The notes under the pieces are model-generated. The model was not told the DNA's origin. It saw only the letters and a list, made by a program, of their open reading frames with translations, and did no database searches. From IMG/VR virus record IMGVR_UViG_3300025118_000174, positions 1-22,381 of that record: DNA of 22,381 bases. One strand, written 5' to 3'. This document shows, in pieces, positions 15,097-22,355 of this stretch. The translations under genes and the position numbers were made by a program. This DNA is from a virus. How positions within the stretch are numbered: position 1 is the first letter of the stretch; the number at the start of each line of letters is the position of its first letter.

Positions 15097-16245
15097 CTAA
15101 TTTCCATAAACGAAGAGTTTCAAGAACTCTTCATCTCCAGGTTGCGGATCTTTTCCATTTAATATTCTTACATAGTCGGCTTTCATTTGTTCAACCATTT
15201 CGGCTGTAATTTCTCCACCAGACTCAATGTTTAAAATATATGGATTGTCTGGCGCATACGCGACAATTGTCTCTTCTTCCGCCGCAACCGGAATTGTGGC
15301 CTGCGGCGCTTGTTCTTGCACTGCCGCTGCGGCCGCAGTATAATCGACGGCGCCTTTTTCTCTTATTTTTTGTTCTACACCTAAGCGAAGAGTGTTTATT
15401 CTTTCTGCTTCTTCCATATTCCCAGCCTGGTAGGCTGCAATTTCCGCGTCGACGATCTCGGCTAGCTGTTCTGCTAATTCTTTATCTTCCTCATCCAGGG
15501 GCGCCCCACCGTCTTTATCGTTGCTGTCTGTCCAGCCTGGCCAGCATTCATCTCCGAAACGAGGGCATTCGTCATCTCCGATCAATGGTATATAAGGAGC
15601 AATCTTCCATAGCCTTAAAAGGTTGATGGCGTAATGCCATGGATCCGCATATTTTAACACCTTGTCATAGAATTCTGGGGCTCCATATGCTGCTGCCATC
15701 ATGCCAACTTCATATCTCCAACTAAATGGGCCCCATTTTGAACCTATTATTCTACGCAGCATCCCTGGAGTTTTAGATGCCACTTGAGCGGCAACGCCTA
15801 CTTCTGCCGCGGCAGGCGCAGCGGGCGCCAGTGGTAGCAACAACCCCAGCGCTAGCGCCGTTTCAACGGCGCCTAGGCCTGTCTGAAAATATTCTTGTGT
15901 TTCTTCCTTGTATTGTTCTGGTGTCATTCCACCCAACTTACATGCTGCATCCCAACCTTCTTTGGTGGTCATATCGATTTCTGGGTGTTTCTTTGCTATA
16001 ATGGCCATCATTTCGGGCGTCAGATTGCACTCTTTATCCTTTAAGCTAATTCCTTCTGTACCAGCAGCCCCGGGGCCTAATATATTTGGCATCCAGTCCG
16101 GGGGGTCAGTTAAGAAGGATGGCAAGCCTGTGAATTCATCTTCTTTCAGCAGCTGTCTTGATTTTTCAATTGCTTTTGCCGCTTCTTTTAAAACGCTATC
16201 GTCTGCCTTTCTGGCGTTACCTTTATCTTTAAATGATATTTTCAT
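15097..16245 (-). CDS. Alanine-rich putative virion protein
   Basis: A 382-aa protein of unknown function. It starts MKISFKDKGNARKADDSVLK and has LKE-A at about residues 20-23, which fits a T4 gp21-type cleavage site. Residues about 125-160 are a long hydrophobic, alanine-rich stretch (GAVETALALGLLLPLAPAAP) that could cross a membrane or pack in a helix bundle. A second Ala/Glu-rich helical region follows near the C-terminus. A Cys pair (ECPRFGDECWPG) is in the middle. It starts 17 bases inside the end of the proline-rich gene. No enzyme motif is seen. A pilot or internal head protein that meets the host membrane is a reasonable guess. Confidence 0.65.
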   Translation of the reverse strand: MKISFKDKGNARKADDSVLKEAAKAIEKSRQLLKEDEFTGLPSFLTDPPDWMPNILGPGAAGTEGISLKDKECNLTPEMMAIIAKKHPEIDMTTKEGWDAACKLGGMTPEQYKEETQEYFQTGLGAVETALALGLLLPLAPAAPAAAEVGVAAQVASKTPGMLRRIIGSKWGPFSWRYEVGMMAAAYGAPEFYDKVLKYADPWHYAINLLRLWKIAPYIPLIGDDECPRFGDECWPGWTDSNDKDGGAPLDEEDKELAEQLAEIVDAEIAAYQAGNMEEAERINTLRLGVEQKIREKGAVDYTAAAAAVQEQAPQATIPVAAEEETIVAYAPDNPYILNIESGGEITAEMVEQMKADYVRILNGKDPQPGDEEFLKLFVYGN

Positions 16246-16933
16246 ATTTCACATGTTCCTTCAATGTAGAATATTTATCTTCATCATATGGAATGCCGCG
16301 GCACTGGTACCATGCGACGGTGCCCGGTGTATACCGGCGACAATCCTTTTCCTTTGTTCCTGTCTGCGCCGCGGCGCCACCAGTTTCTTCTTCGGTACCA
16401 AACAATTCCCCAGCACCAATGAGGGCTCCAGCATAACCGGCCCACCTCAACAATTTGCACTTTTTAGGGTGTTTTTTGCAAAGATCTTTAAGTTTCTTGA
16501 GAAAACCTTTTCGTGACGATTTACTTGCCGCCTCTAGCGCTGCACGGCGGCCTGCACTTAGTTTTGGCGCCCGCGGTCCCGGCTTTGGTACTGGTTTTGG
16601 CCCGGGCTTTGGTACTGGTTTTGGCCCGGGCCTTGGTGTTGGTTTTGGTTTGGGAGTCGGCTTTGGAAGTGTTCTTGTTGCGAGATCTCTTTGCGCTTTT
16701 CTTCTGGCCGCTTGTGCAGCAGTTTGTGTTGTTTTTTTACCGCCGCCGGAAAATATACCTCTAACAAGACGGTATACCCCCTTGAAAAAGCCGGTCGTGG
16801 CCTTTGCTCGCGCCTGCTCTTGAAGAGGGACGCCCCTACCAACAATTTCAGATGCCTCTCTATATATGGCCGCCGCAATCTTCTTTAATGTTGATTCGGG
16901 AATTGATGTGTTAGAACGCTCCTTCCAATACAT
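16229..16933 (-). CDS. Proline-rich protein; probable -1 frameshift extension of the metallopeptidase gene
   Basis: As a separate gene this encodes 234 aa starting MYWKERSN, but the ATG has no Shine-Dalgarno sequence. The same frame stays open upstream for 27 sense-looking codons (ELTEFDLAKEIVNDPTNTLG, then LIKTFYL) to 17014, exactly where the metallopeptidase gene has its A10/AAAAAAG slippery tract in the -1 relation. I therefore think it is made mainly as the C-terminal part of a fusion of about 508 aa. Content: a helical N-terminal part with IYREASEIVGRG, a Lys-Pro-Gly repeat region (PKPGPKPVPKPGPKPVPKPG), a basic patch (LKKLKDLCKKHPKKCKLL), a short hydrophobic span (WAGYAGALIGAGELFG) and a Cys-pair tail (DCRRYTPGTVAWYQC). 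The repeat may be a rigid spacer. Function unknown. Confidence 0.65.
   Translation of the reverse strand: MYWKERSNTSIPESTLKKIAAAIYREASEIVGRGVPLQEQARAKATTGFFKGVYRLVRGIFSGGGKKTTQTAAQAARRKAQRDLATRTLPKPTPKPKPTPRPGPKPVPKPGPKPVPKPGPRAPKLSAGRRAALEAASKSSRKGFLKKLKDLCKKHPKKCKLLRWAGYAGALIGAGELFGTEEETGGAAAQTGTKEKDCRRYTPGTVAWYQCRGIPYDEDKYSTLKEHVKYENII
16581..16652 (-). repeat. 24-bp tandem repeat coding for Lys-Pro-Gly spacer
   Basis: Two identical 24-bp units (16581-16604 and 16605-16628) and a third, degenerate one (16629-16652) stand head to tail in the proline-rich gene. Each unit encodes eight residues built from PGPKPVPK. Repeats of this sort change copy number easily by slippage or recombination, so length variation between related phages is likely. 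Confidence 0.85.
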
Positions 16934-17007
16934 AAGATAAAATGTCTTAATTAAACCTAAAGTATTAGTTGGATCGTTTACTATTTCTTTTGCAAGATCG
17001 AATTCAG

Positions 17008-17754
17008 TTAACTCTTTTTTTTTTGCCCTTCGGCTTCTTTTAATTCTTCGCTAGATGTTTTTTCGCGGGATTCGACGCTTTGTGCAACTTGATGTAGTTG
17101 ATCGCTAGATTCTTCACCTTCTTCAAGGTTTTCATCTTCATCTTCATCAAGGGTTTTTTGTCCAGTTTGGTAATCACCCCCCTTGCTGGAGTCCATATAT
17201 GCGTCTAATTCTTCCTTTAGGGCTTTATAACCCCACTTATCCATTAAAAGATTATTAAGTTCTTGATCTCGCCAATCTTTAGTTGACATGTTCTCTTCTC
17301 CTATCAGAGCTTCTCTATAAATAGTCTCATATAAAGGTAATTGCTGTTTTATTCCATCTTCCCAATCTCTAAAACATAAATTACCCACTTTATAAGCTTC
17401 TTCTTCCATACTTCTCAAGTGTTTGTTGTTTTGCGCATATCCCAGTTGAGTGGAAATAGGCTTATCAAATTCTCCCCTTAGATTTTGGCCATGGTGCACC
17501 AGTTCATGAGCTACCGACCGTAAAACGTCTTTTATGTGACGTCCGGCTACAAAGATTGTTATTTCCATATTTTGCGGATCATACTGTCCGGTTCTTCCGA
17601 ATGGGTTTGCAGCATTTTTTTCATCGCCATCAAAATTGATTGTCGGGGGCCTGTTAAATCCAACTTGTTTTTGCACGTATGGCACTAATTTGCTTGTCAA
17701 GTCTTTTAGCTTAGAAAGGTCCTCGGAAGTGTTGTTATTAATGGTACAAGGCAT
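17008..17754 (-). CDS. Zinc metallopeptidase (HELVH), zero-frame product
   Basis: A 248-aa protein. The zinc motif is VAHELVHHGQNLRGEF near residue 83, preceded by a strand ITIFVAGRHIKDVLRS, which gives a minigluzincin-like core; the third ligand is probably in SMEEEAYKVGN about 35 residues on. After the peptidase part comes MSTKDWRDQELNNLLMDKWG, which looks like the start of a separate phage protein, then an acidic linker (DEDEDENLEEGEE) and an ELKEAEGQ that fits a gp21-type cleavage site. The gene ends in the slippery A10 tract. No Shine-Dalgarno precedes the ATG. It lies between a cell-wall hydrolase and structural-looking genes, so it may act in the particle or on host proteins after entry. 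Confidence 0.75.
   Translation of the reverse strand: MPCTINNNTSEDLSKLKDLTSKLVPYVQKQVGFNRPPTINFDGDEKNAANPFGRTGQYDPQNMEITIFVAGRHIKDVLRSVAHELVHHGQNLRGEFDKPISTQLGYAQNNKHLRSMEEEAYKVGNLCFRDWEDGIKQQLPLYETIYREALIGEENMSTKDWRDQELNNLLMDKWGYKALKEELDAYMDSSKGGDYQTGQKTLDEDEDENLEEGEESSDQLHQVAQSVESREKTSSEELKEAEGQKKKS
17014..17024 (-). promoter_or_regulatory. Programmed -1 frameshift site (A AAA AAG in an A10 tract)
   Basis: The end of the metallopeptidase gene reads CAA AAA AAA AAG AGT TAA on the minus strand. It holds the heptamer A AAA AAG in the right phase, followed by AGT, the same as the E. coli dnaX frameshift site, and the zero-frame stop follows at once. A -1 slip enters the frame of the proline-rich gene. 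The ten-A run would also favour transcriptional slippage. AGGG stands a few bases upstream; no strong downstream stem is obvious. An assembly error of one base in the A run would give the same picture. Confidence 0.6.
17289..17302 (-). promoter_or_regulatory. Strong internal ribosome-binding site and start in the metallopeptidase gene
   Basis: AGGAGA at 17302-17297, seven bases before an in-frame ATG at 17289-17287, is a far better start signal than that of the full gene. It would give a 93-aa protein beginning MSTKDWRDQELNNLLMDKWG (17008-17289), or a longer one through the frameshift. Its sequence resembles the beginnings of independent marine-phage proteins. Confidence 0.5.
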
Positions 17755-17760
17755 TGTATA

Positions 17761-20052
17761 TTAAATAGTTTGTCTTTTAGTTAAAATTTTTATTTTTATT
17801 TTTTGCAGATCTGCGGATTCAGCCAACTGACGTGTCCTGTGCTCGGGGCCCAATTTTTCACCAGTTACCGGATCGTGCTCTATTGGAAGCCCCGGGGCTT
17901 TAAGTTCGATACGATAACACGTGTCTCCCCTCCGAATTGTGCCTGGTGGGCATTCTTTAACTATTGGCAGTGCTTCACTAGCATCTGGAGAAGTTGTAGT
18001 CGTTGGCGCAGGTGTTGTGGGGCCCCCTTTGTAAGCGGCACCTGGAACACCCGGAACCGGAATGGCCGACGGCATTGTAGTGGCGATAGGCGCGCCTATT
18101 TTCCCCGGTTCAAATCCTAGCTCTTGGATTTGTTTTCTAAATTTTTCAATAGCCTTTTCTGCGTTTTTTCTTCCCGCATCATTCGCCGCGGTATTGTACG
18201 CCTCGATAGCAGTATCTAAGCTCTTTTGTATTTCTTTAGCCTTTTCTTGATTAGCTTTCCCTGTTGGCGCCTTCCCGGAAGCTTTTGCTTTCTGTAGATT
18301 GTCATATGCTTTTTGATGCTCTCTGCCAAACTTATAGTCTAGGCCATGTTTAGATAATATGCCTTCGGCTCCGCCCTTCTCTGGAAAGTACATATCCAAC
18401 TCCATATAAAATGTATCAAATTTGAATTTTTCTATCGGGCTGATACCATGGACAAACTTGCCGCGGCGGTGTCCGGGTCGCGACACGGTCACACCAGGCA
18501 CCATTACTGTGCTTGTTCCAACAACGCCCGGTTTTCCTACTTTTGAGGCAATTGCTTCCGCATAATATTGTGCGGGCATGCCCCTATAATGTACTTTATC
18601 ATATCTTATTTCTTTTGGTGTCATACCGCTAAGTCTTTCGTCTTTCCCCACCCATTCCAACATTGAAACATATTTTATTCCAACTTGTTCAGCTAGTTCT
18701 GCGAGAATTTTATCTACAACGAGTCTTCCTCGTTTAATTCTTTCTGCTTTATCTGGTTTGGTAATTGACGAATGTCTGTATGCTGGACCAAACCATACAA
18801 CGTTGGGTGTTATATCTTTTAACTTCATCATAAACGGTAAAGCTTGTGCGTTAAGATAATTTCTTACACTTTTTTCATTCGCCCCATAGTTTCCTCTCCA
18901 TGAATCATTACCCCCCAGGCTAACAATAATTTGTGTGGGGTGTTTGCCTTTAATAAAATCGGACGTCCATTTTTTTGTGTGCGGCTTCTTTTTAGTTAGA
19001 ATAGAGGGGATACCATCTAAGGTTTTATTCCAGAAGTTGGCCCCGGAGGCGCCTCTAGCGATTCTAACTATATTTGCGCCACGGGATCTTAGCATACTTT
19101 CCAATTGTGGGCCCATATGAGTTTTCCCCCAGCCGGTAATGCTTCCAACCATTTGAGAATCGCCAATTATAATAATTGTTTGTCCTTCTAAATCTTGATC
19201 AATTGTTTGTCTTGGTGCCGCACGGCCTGCTGGACTCCGGCCGGCACTAATTGCAGAGCCTGCGGCCAAGGAATCCCCAGTCATAAGTTTGCCGCTATCG
19301 AATTGGCTCATTATTTGTGGGTTTTGTTGTTGGAAAATTTTAGAATAACGCATAACTCTGCTAGTATAGCCTTTTCTGTATTTGCCTAAATATTTGCTCG
19401 TTGTACGTCTAAAATCTGCAAAATTTCCTGTTCGCGCTGCTCTGTTCGCGGTACCCCTAAACCAACTACCAACACTGTTATTAACCCAAAACGCTATCAG
19501 TAAACTGCTTATTCTGCATGGATCATTAAAGAATGCGCTAACAATTTGATCTGGGCTGCCGCCCGGGCGGTTTGTAGGAAGGCCCCCTAGTCTAAGAAGT
19601 TCCCAGCCCATAACCTGATTGGTGCCCCACGCCGTAACGCGAACTGCAGATTTGGGCGCTATTTTATAGGCCCTGTGAAAATAAGAATTGCTCCCTTTTT
19701 TATGGTCGTTGTAGACTCTTTCTGGTGTTGTTAAACCTGCACGTACTAATGCACCATAATCTTCCCCGTAAAGTCTTGTCGCGTTCCGGAGCAAGTGTGC
19801 ATTAAACGCACGAGAGAGGCAATTACCACCAGATTCCGCTTTTGTCATGCCGGCAATCCATGCTGGGCTAACGCCAGACAACTTGGAGGCCTCTACTATA
19901 TTATTTATCTCTTTTGGCGTAAAAGCTTGTTCGACAGCAGCTGCTTCTTTTAATATTTTTATCTTCACTTTTTTAGCCTTATGGGGAGTTATAGACAATA
20001 CTATTAATAATGCAAAAAGCCATATAAATATTCTTTTTCTTGTTGCACACAT
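17761..20052 (-). CDS. Muramidase plus SGNH-hydrolase fusion with N-terminal membrane segment
   Basis: A 763-aa protein. It starts with a basic residue cluster and a hydrophobic span (RKRIFIWLFALLIVLS), a signal peptide or signal-anchor, then KKVKIKILKEAAAVEQAF. Residues about 45-240 resemble N-acetylmuramidase (DUF3380-type): catalytic glutamate Glu73 in KAESGGN, VTAWGTNQVMGWELL, and a KYLGKYRKGY close to the end. Residues about 288-500 are an SGNH/GDSL hydrolase: GDSQMVG near 294, SLGGNDSWRG near 379 and the D-x2-H motif YDKVHYRG near 486, so Ser, Gly, Asn and Asp/His are all present. Then come a helical region, a Thr/Pro linker (APTTTTSPDA), a Cys pair (ECPPGTIRRGDTCYR) and a tail with QLAESAD. 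It would cut peptidoglycan glycan strands and remove an acyl group. No Shine-Dalgarno sequence is seen. Confidence 0.8.
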   Translation of the reverse strand: MCATRKRIFIWLFALLIVLSITPHKAKKVKIKILKEAAAVEQAFTPKEINNIVEASKLSGVSPAWIAGMTKAESGGNCLSRAFNAHLLRNATRLYGEDYGALVRAGLTTPERVYNDHKKGSNSYFHRAYKIAPKSAVRVTAWGTNQVMGWELLRLGGLPTNRPGGSPDQIVSAFFNDPCRISSLLIAFWVNNSVGSWFRGTANRAARTGNFADFRRTTSKYLGKYRKGYTSRVMRYSKIFQQQNPQIMSQFDSGKLMTGDSLAAGSAISAGRSPAGRAAPRQTIDQDLEGQTIIIIGDSQMVGSITGWGKTHMGPQLESMLRSRGANIVRIARGASGANFWNKTLDGIPSILTKKKPHTKKWTSDFIKGKHPTQIIVSLGGNDSWRGNYGANEKSVRNYLNAQALPFMMKLKDITPNVVWFGPAYRHSSITKPDKAERIKRGRLVVDKILAELAEQVGIKYVSMLEWVGKDERLSGMTPKEIRYDKVHYRGMPAQYYAEAIASKVGKPGVVGTSTVMVPGVTVSRPGHRRGKFVHGISPIEKFKFDTFYMELDMYFPEKGGAEGILSKHGLDYKFGREHQKAYDNLQKAKASGKAPTGKANQEKAKEIQKSLDTAIEAYNTAANDAGRKNAEKAIEKFRKQIQELGFEPGKIGAPIATTMPSAIPVPGVPGAAYKGGPTTPAPTTTTSPDASEALPIVKECPPGTIRRGDTCYRIELKAPGLPIEHDPVTGEKLGPEHRTRQLAESADLQKIKIKILTKRQTI

Positions 20053-20082
20053 ATTAAATAGTTAGAATCGTTCATTAAGGCT

Positions 20083-21681
20083 CTATTTTATTTTTTTGAT
20101 CTCGATAATAAGTTTAGTCTTATTTTTTGATTCACGAATCGGCATGTTGCGTACATCTTCTGCGTCTTTTTCTGCTTGTGTTTCCAAGGGCAATTCCATT
20201 TGTTTTGCCTTTTCTTCTGGGTCTGGCCAATATTCTCTTTCTTTTTCTAAATCTGGAGCTGGGATTTTTCTTAGTCCTTTTAACTTCGAAATCACCACAT
20301 CATATATTTCTTGCCAATTGCTGTCATATTCTAAAACTCTATTCGCCATCGCTTGAAATCCGTCTACGCCGCTTTCATCATAATCGGGAGTAAAATCAAG
20401 TCTCACTTCTTCATATGAAGATTCTATATTGTCAACGTAAACATAATTATCATCGGCTGCTTCTCGAACAATTTCTTCCAACATATCATCATTATCTTCA
20501 TGTTCATCAATCCATTCTAAATCAGAGAAATCAAAAGACATTCCACCATTATAGTAATATTTGCCCTCTTCATACTCGTCAAAATAAAGATATGCGTGTT
20601 CTGCGCTCTGCTCGAACTCGTCTTGGATCTTCTGGTAATCTGCTTCGGTTGGACCAGCAGGATTTTCATAGGCGTGATCGCGCATTTGCTCCATAATGAC
20701 AGTTTGAACGGCTTCTGCTTGTTCGCGTATTTCTGAGTTTGCGTACTCGGCCTCTTCTTGGTCAAGTGCGCCAGAAGTCTCATCGATCTTTAGCGCACCA
20801 ATTCCAAGCCTTTCGAGAGTCTGGTTATATAGCGCCACATCTTCTTTGGTAGGCTCGTCGGCGTATCTGTCGCCTCCAGCCCACAAATAAGTCATCCAAG
20901 CGCCTTCTGCGGTTGCTTGATTTAGAAGGTTTTGTACAAACGCTTCTTCTATTTCTCCGTTGTCCAATTCAGTATCTTCTGCATCAAAAACACTTTCAAG
21001 ATCGTAATCGTGATCAAGGACAAACGCTAATTTTTTATATTTATTTGTAGGATCGACATGCTTTAGGAATACAAAATAGAACATCTTGCCTTCACTTGTA
21101 TAGCTGTTGAAATAATTGTTTGACCGGTCTGCTGAAATGCACCATCTTGTTCCTTTTCCGAAAAAGCAAGAAGATTCTGTAGTCGTTGGGCGAACAATGA
21201 AATAATCTTCGGTGTCATCGATAACATGTGCCTCACTAAATGCAGCCTTCTTTTCTTCTCCTCTTTTTTGGGCTTGTGTTTCTTCGTCGTCGAGCTTATT
21301 AATAGCATCTCGAAGTGATTCATAGTCTTTATAGGAGTTGATGTCCTTTGAAAAACCAAATTTTGGCAGTCGTTGGTTCCATTTGTGGAACTTCTCAATA
21401 TTATTAGTGAGTTCGGGCGCCCATGACGATTCTAATGATATGACGTCTAAACCACTTCCTGGTGGAACATGCTGAGCGCGCGCCTGACGGGCTGCTTCTG
21501 CTTGTTTTGCTCCCCATGCAAGATATTTTTGATTACCAGAAGGGTCTCGTCTTACAAGGAAGTCAATAATTGGCTCAAGTCGCGGATATTTCTTTTTAAC
21601 GTCTTCGATACGACCTTCGATTAAAAGTTGTTCTTTAAGAGTGTTTGTGTGGGTACGCCAATTTTCGAATAATAGTTTCAT
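20083..21681 (-). CDS. Phage protein with GKGTRWCIS motif, acidic
   Basis: A 532-aa protein starting MKLLFENWRTHTNTLKEQLL IEGR, a leader of the marine-phage virion type with a gp21-like LIE-G site at residues 20-23. Residues about 150-235 contain SCFFGKGTRWCIS (Cys172, Cys181), FNSYTSEGKMFYFVFLK and KKLAFVLDHDYDLESVFDAE. This arrangement (YGxGTxWC, then NxY, then a FYF strand, then a strand with an acidic turn) recurs in many phage proteins without an assigned function. The remainder is strongly acidic (DDMLEEIVREAADDNY) and ends PIRESKNKTKLIIEIKKIK, with another possible IRE-S cleavage site. No Shine-Dalgarno precedes the ATG. It may be an internal head protein; the acidic body could mimic DNA, but that is speculation. 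Confidence 0.7.
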   Translation of the reverse strand: MKLLFENWRTHTNTLKEQLLIEGRIEDVKKKYPRLEPIIDFLVRRDPSGNQKYLAWGAKQAEAARQARAQHVPPGSGLDVISLESSWAPELTNNIEKFHKWNQRLPKFGFSKDINSYKDYESLRDAINKLDDEETQAQKRGEEKKAAFSEAHVIDDTEDYFIVRPTTTESSCFFGKGTRWCISADRSNNYFNSYTSEGKMFYFVFLKHVDPTNKYKKLAFVLDHDYDLESVFDAEDTELDNGEIEEAFVQNLLNQATAEGAWMTYLWAGGDRYADEPTKEDVALYNQTLERLGIGALKIDETSGALDQEEAEYANSEIREQAEAVQTVIMEQMRDHAYENPAGPTEADYQKIQDEFEQSAEHAYLYFDEYEEGKYYYNGGMSFDFSDLEWIDEHEDNDDMLEEIVREAADDNYVYVDNIESSYEEVRLDFTPDYDESGVDGFQAMANRVLEYDSNWQEIYDVVISKLKGLRKIPAPDLEKEREYWPDPEEKAKQMELPLETQAEKDAEDVRNMPIRESKNKTKLIIEIKKIK

Positions 21682-21699
21682 TATATTACTAAGTAGTTA

Positions 21700-21912
21700 T
21701 TAAGTGCTAGAAATCAACTTTAAAGTGCATTCTAGACACCAAAACTCCTCTCCATCAATCCAGCGAACTTTTACATCTAATATTTCTTCTAGGGGACTAA
21801 AGGCTTCAGCCATCTTAACGTCAGTGACAATACCTAATATGTGAGATATATCAAATTGCACTAAATCACCGACTGTAAACTTTCTTTTATTTTTCTCTGC
21901 TAGGAGTTTCAT
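21700..21912 (-). CDS. Small SH3/KOW-like protein
   Basis: A 70-aa protein with KFTVGDLVQFDISHILGIVT, then VKVRWIDGEEFWCLECTLKL. It has the pattern of a small beta-barrel: a VGDLV turn, a GIVTDV strand and a VxWxDG hairpin, as in KOW/SH3-like domains of many phages. Its ATG overlaps the stop of the lipoprotein gene (ATGA). The specific role is unknown; binding to protein or nucleic acid is typical for such folds. Confidence 0.65.
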   Translation of the reverse strand: MKLLAEKNKRKFTVGDLVQFDISHILGIVTDVKMAEAFSPLEEILDVKVRWIDGEEFWCLECTLKLISST

Positions 21913-22355
21913 TTAGAATGGTGTTTTTTTCCGTAAAGATCGCGCGTCTTCTTGCATTTCAATATGCGCTTTTGAACTTTTTTGTAAAAACCTGTATTGC
22001 GATGTTGTGATCGATTGAGCCTAATTTCAGCTTCATATAAACGCGAAAGCGCTTGTAAATATTCTATGGAGGCCGATAAATAAAAATTCTGAGCGGCTAG
22101 CTTGTCGCCCTCTTTCATATATTTGAGAGAATCATTATACAGTATTACGGCGCAAGATAGATCATCTTTATTTTTGCAATCTGCTTGGGGCTTGCAGAGC
22201 GATGGATCTAGATACGGATATATCCAGTTTACTTCAAGATTTCCAAAACCGTCATCATACTCAGAAGTGACGAATACTGTCGCATTTGGGTCTTGTACAT
22301 ATTGTGGACCGCACGCAAGCAATAAAATTGATAATAACGTTATAATCCATTTCAA
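21909..22355 (-). CDS. Small lipoprotein
   Basis: A 148-aa protein with a compact lipoprotein signal. If started at the TTG at 22355 it reads MKWIITLLSILLLAC followed by GPQYV, with lipobox LLAC. A GTG 24 bases further upstream would add eight odd residues before the signal, and the gene could in principle extend past the window edge, so the start is not certain; a GGGAGGG sequence lies about ten bases before the TTG. The mature part has an early stretch with cysteines (SLCKPQADCKNKDDLSC), then long helices (YLSASIEYLQALSRLYEAEI) and a basic end. No family recognised. Its place before late-type genes suggests an envelope function during infection, for example lysis or exclusion. Confidence 0.65.
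   Translation of the reverse strand: MKWIITLLSILLLACGPQYVQDPNATVFVTSEYDDGFGNLEVNWIYPYLDPSLCKPQADCKNKDDLSCAVILYNDSLKYMKEGDKLAAQNFYLSASIEYLQALSRLYEAEIRLNRSQHRNTGFYKKVQKRILKCKKTRDLYGKKHHSK

Noticed and set aside
15908-16516. Plus-strand open frame of 202 codons
   Set aside because: It is antisense to two well-supported minus-strand genes, spans their overlap, and has no ribosome-binding site or recognisable domain.
16581-16652. CRISPR-like array
   Set aside because: The units are adjacent without spacers and encode an in-frame Lys-Pro-Gly repeat, so they are a coding tandem repeat.
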